Assembly (NCBI RefSeq): GCF_000585395.1
Contig: NZ_KK073875.1
Coordinates: 2,542,017 to 2,606,016, forward strand
DNA length: 64,000 nucleotides
Direction of reading: 5' to 3'
Source: Saccharibacillus sacchari DSM 19268
GTDB taxonomy: Bacteria > Bacillota > Bacilli > Paenibacillales > Paenibacillaceae
Part shown: in pieces, positions 45,519-53,832 of the stretch
How positions within the stretch are numbered: position 1 is the first letter of the stretch
Layout of the letters: each line of letters starts with the position of its first letter
Program-made: the position numbers and the translations under genes
Notes under the pieces: model-generated
Told to the model about the DNA's origin: nothing
Seen by the model: the letters and a program-made list of their open reading frames with translations, nothing else
Databases searched by the model: none

Positions 45519-45578
45519 TGACTGTTCACTCGAACAGTTTTATATTAAACACACAAACTGACTGTTCGATCAAACAGT
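45519..45578. promoter_or_regulatory. Twin operator palindromes in the AKR/TetR intergenic region
   Basis: ACTGTTCACTCGAACAGT (45521-45538) and ACTGTTCGATCAAACAGT (45561-45578) are two copies of one palindrome (arms ACTGTTC/GAACAGT) with centres 40 bases apart. The first overlaps a plus-strand -35 TTGACT at 45519 with TATATT at 45541 (16-base spacer). They look like TetR-type operators for the regulator at 45951 or for the AKR gene. Confidence 0.7.
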
Positions 45579-45726
45579 TTTCGGTTTAGCATTGAAGAGA
45601 GAAACAGCAAAAGATTGAGGTCGAATGTTGTAGAGTCGAAAAATGCATTCTTTTAACTAACCAACCGAAGAAAAAATCCAAACCAAATTGAACAGGGATA
45701 TGTTCCCCCTACCCCAAAAAAATTTA

Positions 45727-45934
45727 AAATCCTACTCTTGAAACGGCGAAGCAAGCGGAGGGAGAAATTCAGTGAAATACAGGGTTTCGAAGAAAACCTG
45801 CGGTAACATATAACGCTATGTTGGCCTTTGAACCCGGAAAGATTCCTTATTCAAATCCAATCCCTTTTCCGAGTGAGACAGCGTCTTGAACGAATTTCTC
45901 CCGCAGCGCCCCGCCCTTCAAACGAATAGGATTT
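45727..45934. repeat. Large nested palindrome, element R3 (long form)
   Basis: Ends AAATCCTA (45727-45734) and TAGGATTT (45927-45934) are inverted. Inside, GCGGAGGGAGAAATTC near 45755 pairs with GAATTTCTCCCGC near 45892, and ACCCGGAAA with TTTTCCGAGT near 45865. It carries the extra module with TTTCGAAGAAAACCTGCGG found also in R4 and R5. It ends 16 bases before the tetR start. Confidence 0.9.
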
Positions 45935-45950
45935 CCCAAAGGAGACACTT

Positions 45951-46556
45951 ATGCCAAAAGAAGACGAACGTAAACTCGCCATCATGCAATCCGCCTTCAC
46001 CCTATTCGGCCAAGTCGGTTACGCCAAAGCCTCCATGAAAGACATCGCCGCCAAAGCCGGAGTCGCTCAGGGCCTGATCGGCTACCACTTCGGAACCAAA
46101 GAAACGCTGCTCGTCGAAGTCGTCCGCGAATGGATGATCAACCGCGGAATGAAAGCCGCTTTCGCGCAGATCGACACCCAGGCGTCTCCGCAGGACATGC
46201 TTGAGCAAGGACTCCGCCACGTCGCCGAATTCCGCAAATCCAATCCGGAATGGTTCATGCTGCTGGTCAGCCTGTGGTCGGAGAGCGCAGGCAACGAGAA
46301 GCTGGCCGCCGAACTGCTCGGCATCTACAAAGAAATGAAAGCCGGTATCATCCAGGTTATCGACCGACTGGAACTTCCCATCGAAGCGCATGAAAAAGAA
46401 CTTCTCGCTTCGCTGATCCAAGCCGTATTTGACGGGCTAACCCTGCAAGCGCCAACGCTGCTCAACGAGCAACCTTTTTCCTACGAACAGATCTCGCAAA
46501 GCATCGGCTGGATTCTCGAAGGCATTCAATCCCGATCTTCCAACAAAGGAGACTAA
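45951..46556 (+). CDS. TetR-family repressor
   Basis: 201 residues, ATG after AAAGGAGA. Helix-turn-helix in residues 8-55 (QSAFTLFGQVGYAKASMKDIAAKAGVAQGLIGYHFGTKETLL). Probably binds the twin palindromes at 45521-45578. The next gene, DUF4260, begins four bases after its stop. The inducer is unknown. Confidence 0.9.
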   Translation: MPKEDERKLAIMQSAFTLFGQVGYAKASMKDIAAKAGVAQGLIGYHFGTKETLLVEVVREWMINRGMKAAFAQIDTQASPQDMLEQGLRHVAEFRKSNPEWFMLLVSLWSESAGNEKLAAELLGIYKEMKAGIIQVIDRLELPIEAHEKELLASLIQAVFDGLTLQAPTLLNEQPFSYEQISQSIGWILEGIQSRSSNKGD

Positions 46557-46560
46557 TCCC

Positions 46561-46908
46561 ATGAACCAAAACCTGATCCGCGCAGAAGGCCTGTTCGTTC
46601 TTGCCGCATCCGCCACGCTTTATTTCATGAACGGCTACGGCTGGCTCGCTTTCGTCTTATTGTTGTTCGCCCCGGACTTGTCCATGATCGGCTACGCTTC
46701 CGGCAATAAAATCGGCGCCTACGTTTACAACGCCGCGCACACTTATACGGTGCCATTGCTGCTCCTGCTGCTGGGCCTGATCTTCCCGACCGCATGGCTG
46801 ACCATTATCGGTTTGATCTGGACCGCACATATCGGACTGGACCGGATGATGGGCTACGGCCTCAAATACGCTTCCGGTTTCAAAGATACGCACGTGCAGC
46901 GGCTGTAG
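46561..46908 (+). CDS. DUF4260-family membrane protein
   Basis: 115 residues with about three to four hydrophobic helices; the conserved body FAPDLSMIGYASGNKIGAYVYNAAHTY and HIGLDRMMGYGLKY identify DUF4260. Function unknown. Co-transcribed with the TetR gene (four-base gap) and thus likely under its control. Confidence 0.88.
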   Translation: MNQNLIRAEGLFVLAASATLYFMNGYGWLAFVLLLFAPDLSMIGYASGNKIGAYVYNAAHTYTVPLLLLLLGLIFPTAWLTIIGLIWTAHIGLDRMMGYGLKYASGFKDTHVQRL

Positions 46909-46941
46909 GGTTTGATCCGACTTCAAGCTTCGCCGCATCTT

Positions 46942-48555
46942 TTACTCCGACAAGGTGTTGGCCTTGTTCGCTTCCGCCAACACCTCAGCCCCGCCCGCAT
47001 CCAAAAATTCCTGCACAAAGTCATCGAACTCCGCAAGCGGACGTTCCCCGGTAATAAACGAAATATACGCCCGATTACGCAGCGCGATCAGCTCTTCGCT
47101 ATTGCGAACAAGCGACGGAGTGGAGACTTCCAACGCATTATAAATCCCGTCCTGATCCAGATGCAGCGTCGCGGCCCATTGCTCGCGGCGCTCGGTCGGC
47201 GGGTAGGGAACGGTCATCCCGATATTCGCGCCGATCGTATTCAGATAGTTGGCGTATTGGTCGTAAGGCGGCAGCGTCACCACATCCTCCCGCGTCGGTC
47301 CCGCCCAGTTCCAATGCTTGCCGATGATGCCGTTTTTCAGCGTTGCACGTTCGGCTTCATCCGGATTGGCGCTGACATCGTCGAGGATTTGCAGAATTTT
47401 CTCCAACTTGCCGGGCTCCTTCGTCGCATTTGCTCCAATAGCCGTAAAACTCATCAGCATATCGTAGGCTTTAGAGCCGCGTTTGCCGTCCGGACCGCTG
47501 AACGGGCGCCCAAACGATACTTGAGCATCCGGGTTTTTCGCTTGCAATTCCTTGACGTTGTAAGTCGCTTTTACCGGAGTTTCCACGCTTGCCCCGCGAG
47601 CATCCACCGTCCACGCCCGGTAATCCCCGTCATCGATCCAATGATAATAATTGCCCATCGAGGTCATGCCGATTCGCCCGTTGATAAAAGAATGCGAAAG
47701 ATGCTTATATCCGCCTTTGTTTTCTCCGGTAATAAACTCGGGATCGATCACGCCGTCCGCGTACCATTTTCGCAGATAGCCCAGCGCTTCCTTCATTTCC
47801 GGCTCCAGCGCCCCGATCACCAACTGCCCATCCTTGTCGCTAAAATAAAGCTGATCCGCAAACGCGACCTGCCCGAAAGCGCCGAATACCACGTTCATGC
47901 CTTCCAGCGATAACCCGTATGTATCTTTAACGCCGTTTCCGTCAGGGTCTTCGTTCGCGAACGCGTAAATCACCTGCTCGAACTCCTCCAGCGTGTCCGG
48001 CACGTCCAGCCCCAGCTTGTCCAGCCAATCTTGCCGATACACGACCGGAATCCGGTAAGCATTCGTCGGATTCACGACCGGAATGCCGTAGATGCTGCCG
48101 TCGATCCGACCCTGATCGGAATAATCCGGCGCATATTTACGAATGGCAGCCATCAGATTGGGCGCATAGCGCTCCAGCGTCTCCTCGGGAATCTCGGCGA
48201 GCAGCCCTTGCTGCTGATATTTGAGCAAATCCTGCGGCTGACGAATACGCAGCAGATCCGGCGCGCCTTCCTGTGCCAGCTTCAGATCCAGCAGCGACTC
48301 GTAACGGTTGTTTTCCAAATTCCAGATATCCAGATCGACGTCATACTTTTGCTCCACATAACGAATCATCTCCGCATCCTCGGGGACGGGGAGGTTTTGA
48401 TGCATCGTCCAGGAAATGTTGAACTTCGGGGAGACTTCCTGAGCAGCCGCTTGTTCTTTCGATCCGTCTGCATTTCTTGCGCAGCCGACCAGCAAAGCCA
48501 AGGCAGAGACTATCGTGATATAAACCGCCAATCGTCGCAGCAGCGTCCTGTTCAT
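46942..48555 (-). CDS. Orphan sugar-binding lipoprotein (LplA/LipO type)
   Basis: 537 residues from the ATG at 48555-48553, after AAAAGGGGG. A lipoprotein signal ends LALLVGC (Cys25). The body is a large family 1 solute-binding protein of the kind used with LplB/YtcP permeases (DWLDKLGLDVPDTLEEF; NEDPDGNGVKDTYGLS with a possible calcium-binding loop). No permease genes lie beside it. It is downstream of a membrane AraC regulator and may serve as a sensor partner or work with distant permeases. Confidence 0.88.
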   Translation of the reverse strand: MNRTLLRRLAVYITIVSALALLVGCARNADGSKEQAAAQEVSPKFNISWTMHQNLPVPEDAEMIRYVEQKYDVDLDIWNLENNRYESLLDLKLAQEGAPDLLRIRQPQDLLKYQQQGLLAEIPEETLERYAPNLMAAIRKYAPDYSDQGRIDGSIYGIPVVNPTNAYRIPVVYRQDWLDKLGLDVPDTLEEFEQVIYAFANEDPDGNGVKDTYGLSLEGMNVVFGAFGQVAFADQLYFSDKDGQLVIGALEPEMKEALGYLRKWYADGVIDPEFITGENKGGYKHLSHSFINGRIGMTSMGNYYHWIDDGDYRAWTVDARGASVETPVKATYNVKELQAKNPDAQVSFGRPFSGPDGKRGSKAYDMLMSFTAIGANATKEPGKLEKILQILDDVSANPDEAERATLKNGIIGKHWNWAGPTREDVVTLPPYDQYANYLNTIGANIGMTVPYPPTERREQWAATLHLDQDGIYNALEVSTPSLVRNSEELIALRNRAYISFITGERPLAEFDDFVQEFLDAGGAEVLAEANKANTLSE

Positions 48556-48622
48556 CGTTATCCCCCTTTTATTCAACCGATTCCCGTACTCCGCAGCGAT
48601 CCGACCTATCCCGTCACTCCGG

Positions 48623-50950
48623 TTAAGCCTGCTTCCGACTTTCCCGCAAATAGTTGCCCGGCGTGCAGCCGTAAGCTTCTTTGAATTTCTTGATAAAATA
48701 CGCCGTGGTGCTGTAACCGACGGCCCCGGCAATCTGTTCGATCGTCGCTCCGCCGCGTTCGATCAGCTCTTTTGCCGTTTCCATCCGTCTTTTCGTCACA
48801 TATTCGGTATACGTGACGCCTAGCTCTTCCTTGAACAATCGGCTCAAATATTTCGCGCTGATAAACACGTTCGAAGATACGGCTTCCAGCGACAGATCGT
48901 CAGGAAGATGCTCTTCGATATACTGTTTAGCCGATTCCAGCGTATCCTTCGCCCGTTCGCTGCTGCGCTTTTCGGTTTCGGCCAAAAACGTCCGTACCGA
49001 GTCCAGCAGCCATGCCCGGAATTCATCGATATGCGAGAGCGCAATATACTGTCGATGCAAGTCCGGATGACCGCCGCCCGGCTGCTTGTAGCGAATGCTT
49101 TTCAAATAATCGGAAAAAGCGAAGACGGTGTTCGACAAAATAAAGTGACAGTAGTCCGCCGGATAGTTGCCTTCTCGCATCGCTTCAATCAATGTGTCGA
49201 TCGATTCGGCAATTTCGTCGAATTGACGCCCCGGCAGCTTTTCCCGGAACCGTGCAAGAATCGGCTGCGGAAGTTCGTCTTGGCTGTCCTCGCGCTCCGC
49301 CAAAGAATCTTCATGCAGCAAAGGGCGTTCAGGCAGAAAATACGCATATTTAATCCGGCTTTCCGCATCGCTTCGGCTCGTATGCAGCTCGTCCGGCTTC
49401 ATCACTTCGCGTCCCCAAGCCAGCTGAACACTTACGTCCGTAAACTCTTCGCAGGCGTTCAGGAGGCGATCGGCCAAGGTACGCATCCAGTCTTCGTCGC
49501 AGGTTGCCGTTTTCGCGAAGGCATCGTCCGGATATTGAACTTCCGTTCGTGCCAGAATAGCTGCAATCTTCTTGTCCGGAAGCTCTTCCGCCACGATCAA
49601 AATCCCGGGCAGCCGCATGTGCTCCAGCATTAAGGCGATATCTGCGCGAGTGGTCGCCGCCCCGTGTTCCAACTTTTCGCGAGCTCCCGGTCTTCTATGG
49701 ATATGCAGCAGCAAACAACGGAATCCGTCGGCTTCGCCGAATAGATTTTCGACCAGCGTCCGTTCTTTAATCGATTGTTCCGCCTGATCGCCCTGAAGCA
49801 GCTGCAAGATCATATTGCGCTTCACGATCGGTCCGGTGGCTCGAAGGTTCTCTTCCAACGTGCTGACCTTTTCGTTCAAATGATGCACGGCCGTGTTGAT
49901 AATCCCGTATTCGTTCGCGCCCGTATCGGACTGTCCGGTCAACTGGCGAATATTGGCGACGAGGCGTTTGAGCGGGCTGTAGATCAGCTTGGTCATCACC
50001 CCGGACAGCAGCAATCCGATCAGCAAAGCTACCGCGGAGATCGCCAGCACGAGTCGTTGCGTCGCTAGCGATTGTTCTTGGAAAAAGCTATGCGGCGTGG
50101 CGCTGTAAAGCGTCCATCCCGTGGTCGGCAGCGGCTCGTGGAAGATCGTATACGCGTCGCTATTGATCGGCAGTCCGGCTGAGGCTTCAGTTTGTGCGGT
50201 TTGCTGCCGTAGATCCGCCGAGCCTTCCGTCCCGATCGCCAGCTCTCCCGAAGCGCCCAGCGACCACGTCTCTTCATATTGAAAAGGCAGCATATTGCGG
50301 ATAATCGCTTGCACGGATTCTTCTTTGACATCAATAGCCACGATCAGATCGCTATCCGCGCCGGACGATTGAAAAGGATAACTGTGCGCGTACGTCATCA
50401 GCTTTTGCCCGCCGTTCTCCGAAAATTCCGAAAACACATCCTCAGGAATGATGCGAGAGCCGGTCCACATTCCGCTGGCTTCCGATATCGACATGCTTGC
50501 GATCCAGTCGGTCTGTTGCGGCATATTGCGTTCGCGATGATTCCGGTCAACCAGTCCGTGCAGCGAAGATAGCATCGCGCCGCTCTGCGGATCGTAGAGA
50601 TGAATCGCTTCGATCAGGTCGGGTTGGGCAGACACTTCGGCCTTCAGCAATTGTTGCAGCTCCAGCAGGCGGGACGGATGATTTTTCCACGAGTCGCCCT
50701 GGAACTGCCGCAGATCCGACGTCCGGTCCAGCGCAAGCCCGAGAACCACTTGTTGCACCCGCTGGAACACTTCGGAGTCGATCGTTTTTGCCGTATTCGC
50801 GAGAGTCGCCTGATTGCGATCCTGCAATTCCGACATGTACCGATTGGAGGAATAGATATAAAACACCGAACATAGCGAGAGGACGATGACCAGAACGACG
50901 GACAGATAAGACACGGCCAGACGGGCCCAGACGGAATTTCGTTTTTTCAT
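48623..50950 (-). CDS. Membrane-anchored AraC-family regulator
   Basis: 775 residues. Membrane helix at about 12-32, an extracellular dCache-like sensor (about 35-290), a second helix at about 295-318, a HAMP-like linker, a charged middle region, and a C-terminal AraC double helix-turn-helix (residues about 680-770: ISAKYLSRLFKEELGVTYTEYV, IEQIAGAVGYSTTAYFIKKFKEAYGCTPGNYLR). These one-piece sensors usually control a polysaccharide-uptake gene set next to them, here only the binding protein 67 bases downstream. Confidence 0.92.
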   Translation of the reverse strand: MKKRNSVWARLAVSYLSVVLVIVLSLCSVFYIYSSNRYMSELQDRNQATLANTAKTIDSEVFQRVQQVVLGLALDRTSDLRQFQGDSWKNHPSRLLELQQLLKAEVSAQPDLIEAIHLYDPQSGAMLSSLHGLVDRNHRERNMPQQTDWIASMSISEASGMWTGSRIIPEDVFSEFSENGGQKLMTYAHSYPFQSSGADSDLIVAIDVKEESVQAIIRNMLPFQYEETWSLGASGELAIGTEGSADLRQQTAQTEASAGLPINSDAYTIFHEPLPTTGWTLYSATPHSFFQEQSLATQRLVLAISAVALLIGLLLSGVMTKLIYSPLKRLVANIRQLTGQSDTGANEYGIINTAVHHLNEKVSTLEENLRATGPIVKRNMILQLLQGDQAEQSIKERTLVENLFGEADGFRCLLLHIHRRPGAREKLEHGAATTRADIALMLEHMRLPGILIVAEELPDKKIAAILARTEVQYPDDAFAKTATCDEDWMRTLADRLLNACEEFTDVSVQLAWGREVMKPDELHTSRSDAESRIKYAYFLPERPLLHEDSLAEREDSQDELPQPILARFREKLPGRQFDEIAESIDTLIEAMREGNYPADYCHFILSNTVFAFSDYLKSIRYKQPGGGHPDLHRQYIALSHIDEFRAWLLDSVRTFLAETEKRSSERAKDTLESAKQYIEEHLPDDLSLEAVSSNVFISAKYLSRLFKEELGVTYTEYVTKRRMETAKELIERGGATIEQIAGAVGYSTTAYFIKKFKEAYGCTPGNYLRESRKQA

Positions 50951-51182
50951 CGTACACTCTCCTCCCGCGTGGGATTATACAGGCAAGGTTGCAGAGTTGT
51001 TCGGGATTTTTGTAAGGGGATTGTTAAATGCATAAAATTCGACGGATTTCCGCGCAAAACCTCCCAAAATGCTATAAAGGCGAAATCGTTCCATTGCCGA
51101 AAATGACTGCCGGATGCTACATTTGCTGCGATTCGAATCGAAAACACAAGCGAATACCTAAACGAAGAGGAGCAACTTTACC

Positions 51183-52997
51183 GTGAAAAAAAGAACCCTA
51201 AAACAAATGCTGGTCGTCGCAATGGGCTTCGCCATCCTTTCCAATACCGCAGTCGTGCATCCCGCTATCGCGGCTACAGATGCTTATGAGATCCAAGTTC
51301 CGTCGCAGCCTGCTTGGGGGTACTTCGCCGATTCGTACAAAACGAACAGCGGCGACAACCAAAGCATCGAAAGCAACGCCGCGCTCGGCACGCTGTCGGA
51401 ATTCTTGAAACTATGGACGCCGGGCAGCACATGGAACAACGGAACGAAGCTGCAAGAAGACGTACTTAACTATAATATTCAATACGTCGTCGACCTGGCG
51501 GCAACCCGCACGGCGGCTGACGAAGAACTGGCGTACCTGGTTGACCGTCGCGGACAAACCTACAGTGCAGTAGAAGGACTGGGCGCGCTGACGGACGTCT
51601 ACCGCGAGCTGAGCAAAACGACAACGTCGATCGACGGCGTAGCCGCAGATGCAACGACGAAAAAATACGATGACGAAGACAGCACCAACAAAGGCGGCGA
51701 TTCCGAATCGTCCCTGGGCAAAATGGTCGATCTGATCGGCGTGGTGCGCGGCAACTACGCATCCACGAATCCGTCCAAGACCTTCTTCCAATATATGCGT
51801 CCGTATCGTTGGGTGAACATGCAGGAAGGTACGACAGATAACCGGATCGTCGTTCCGACGCTGGTTCCCGCGATCAGCACCACTCCCGAAAAAGACGGCG
51901 GTTTCCCGAGCGGCCACACGAATGCGTCTTACCTCGCTTCGTTGTCGCTGGCGTATGCGGTGCCTGAACGTTACCAAGAACTGCTGACCCGCGCTTCGGA
52001 AATGGGCGACAGCCGGATCGTGTCCGGCATGCACTCGCCGTTGGACGTTATGGGCGGACGTGTGCTGGCGACAGCCTTGGCTGCGGCGACGCTGGCCGAT
52101 CCGGACAACGCCGAGCTGAAGCAGCAGGCGTACGATCAAGCGCATGACGTCCTGTTGAAAGAAACCGGCACGACCGAAGACCGCTTCGCCGACTACGAGC
52201 AAAACAAAGCGGATTACATGCAGCGCCTAACCTACGGCTTCAAGCAAATCGGCGATACGACCAAACCGATGATCGTGCCTAAGAATGCGGAAGTATTGCT
52301 GGAGACTCGCCTTCCTTACCTGAGCGACGAACAGCGCCGCGAAGTGCTGGCAACGACAGGCCTGGAATCGGGTTACCCGCTGCTGGACGATCCGGAAGGC
52401 TGGGGACGCCTGAACCTGTTCGAAGCGGCAAACGGCTACGGCGCATTCAGCGGCAACGTGACGGTGAACATGGATGCAGCTCAAGGCGGATTCCATGCGG
52501 AAGACCTGTGGCGCAACGACATCTCGGGCGCGGGCAAGCTGATCAAGCAGGGCAGCGGCAAGCTGGCACTGGCAGGCAGCAGCACCTACACGGGCGGAAC
52601 GGAGCTTGCGGCGGGTACGCTTGAAGCGCAATCGGCAGCGGCGTTCGGTATGGGCAACGTCGTAAACGGCGGCACGATCATCGAGAGCGTCGAAGGCCCG
52701 CGTCTGCTGACGATCGGCGGAGACTTCACGCAAGCCGCGAATAGCGTGCTGGAGATCGGCGTAACCGGAGCGGACGACGGCATCGAAGTTGCAGGCAAAC
52801 TGAAAGCCGACGGTACGCTGCGCGTAAACTTCGTCGACGGCTACGAATTCGCGAAACGCGATCTGACGCTGATTACGAGCGGATCGATCGAAGGCACGTT
52901 CGATAAGCTCGAAGTCGTGGGAATGCCGGGGGATTATAGCGCGAAGTTAAAATACGAGAGCGGAAAAATCGTGCTGGCGTTGAGCGAGAAGAAGTAA
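51183..52997 (+). CDS. Secreted PAP2-type acid phosphatase with beta-helix repeat
   Basis: 604 residues, GTG start after GAGGAG. A signal peptide ends near residue 31 (AIAA). The phosphatase signature has three parts: Lys and Arg in KTFFQYMRPYRW (about residue 205), PSGHTNASY (about 241), and SRIVSGMHSPLDVMGG (about 276-291) with the catalytic His. Residues about 430-604 contain GSGKLALAGSSTYTGGTELAAG, the autotransporter-associated beta-strand repeat, but no outer-membrane barrel follows, as fits a Gram-positive. It frees phosphate from organic phosphate outside the cell. The repeat probably forms a short beta-helix or binding tail. Confidence 0.9.
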   Translation: MKKRTLKQMLVVAMGFAILSNTAVVHPAIAATDAYEIQVPSQPAWGYFADSYKTNSGDNQSIESNAALGTLSEFLKLWTPGSTWNNGTKLQEDVLNYNIQYVVDLAATRTAADEELAYLVDRRGQTYSAVEGLGALTDVYRELSKTTTSIDGVAADATTKKYDDEDSTNKGGDSESSLGKMVDLIGVVRGNYASTNPSKTFFQYMRPYRWVNMQEGTTDNRIVVPTLVPAISTTPEKDGGFPSGHTNASYLASLSLAYAVPERYQELLTRASEMGDSRIVSGMHSPLDVMGGRVLATALAAATLADPDNAELKQQAYDQAHDVLLKETGTTEDRFADYEQNKADYMQRLTYGFKQIGDTTKPMIVPKNAEVLLETRLPYLSDEQRREVLATTGLESGYPLLDDPEGWGRLNLFEAANGYGAFSGNVTVNMDAAQGGFHAEDLWRNDISGAGKLIKQGSGKLALAGSSTYTGGTELAAGTLEAQSAAAFGMGNVVNGGTIIESVEGPRLLTIGGDFTQAANSVLEIGVTGADDGIEVAGKLKADGTLRVNFVDGYEFAKRDLTLITSGSIEGTFDKLEVVGMPGDYSAKLKYESGKIVLALSEKK

Positions 52998-53035
52998 TTC
53001 AAACCAGCAAAATCCTGTTCGTTAGGGAGGCTTGG

Positions 53036-53200
53036 CGGCGCTGCGGGGGAAATTCGTTCAAGACGCTGTCTCACCCGGAAAACTTGATTGGAATTTTTAG
53101 TTGAGGTTTTCCGAGTTCAAAGGCCAACATAGCATTATATGTTACCGCAGGTTTTCTTCGAAACCCTGTATTTCACTGAATTTCCCCCTCCGCTGAAGCT
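53036..53200. repeat. Large nested palindrome, element R4 (long form, inverted relative to R3 and R5)
   Basis: GGCGCTGCGGGGGAAATTCG near 53038 pairs with GAATTTCCCCCTCCGC near 53178; CCGGAAAAC near 53075 pairs with GTTTTCCGAG near 53106. It carries the long-form module (AAGAAAACC in reverse sense). It lies behind the phosphatase gene. Confidence 0.9.
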
Positions 53201-53309
53201 TCACTCAGCAGAAGATTTTTAAGTTCGAATAGCTTCTATATCTAGCTGGTAAGGGCGAACTTCTCGCTCTTTGGGGTGGGTAAGAAAAGAAAACTAAAAA
53301 GAAAAATTC

Positions 53310-53610
53310 AAAACAAGAAAAGCCCGTCGATTATGACGGGCTAATGTGTCGAGAAAATCAAACGTAGCTGGAATCGAGAAGACGGAGAGAGAAATTCAGT
53401 GAAATACAGGATTTCGAAGAAAACCTGCGGTAACATTCAGCTATGTTGACGCCTTTGAACTCGGAAAATTCCTTATTTCAATCCTATCCATTTTCCGAGT
53501 GAGACAGCGTCTTGAACGAATTTTTCTCGCAGTATTCTCGCTTCCCGCACCCACGTAACTTTCTCGACACCGTAGGAGCCCGTCAATTTATGACGGGCTT
53601 TTCTTGTTTT
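53310..53610. repeat. Large nested palindrome, element R5 (long form) with terminator-bearing terminal inverted repeats
   Basis: Perfect 19-bp terminal inverted repeats at 53310-53328 and 53592-53610 contain hairpins (AGCCCGTC..GACGGGCT) pointing outward, each followed by TTTTCTTGTTTT in its outward sense. Inside are GTGTCGAGAAA against TTTCTCGACAC, the GAGAAGACGGAGAGAGAAATTC arm, the long-form module, and the TCGGAAAA/TTTTCCGA core. It lies before helD. Confidence 0.92.
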
Positions 53611-53612
53611 AA
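53577..53612 (+). terminator. Right-end terminator of R5
   Basis: AGCCCGTC near 53577 pairs with GACGGGCT at 53592-53599, followed by TTTCTTGTTTT. Confidence 0.85.
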
Positions 53613-53832
53613 CAGCACAATAAAATTAAAAACCCCCGGCTTTTGGCCAGAGGATTGTAGTCGAAATAAATATTGAACGTCGCGATTTCCTGTGATACGA
53701 TGGGAGAACCGCTATGAACATTTAGAAGGAAATATAGTTATTGCATCTTATCTATACTTTAATATTAGCACGGGTTCCGGCGGATTGTCAAACGGTTTTT
53801 CTCCAAAATCGAATAAGGGAGTGGACGGGGAA

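Noticed and set aside
53310-53610. CRISPR array or IS element as explanation of the palindromes
   Set aside because: There are no regular repeat-spacer units and no transposase frame; structure is a single nested palindrome.
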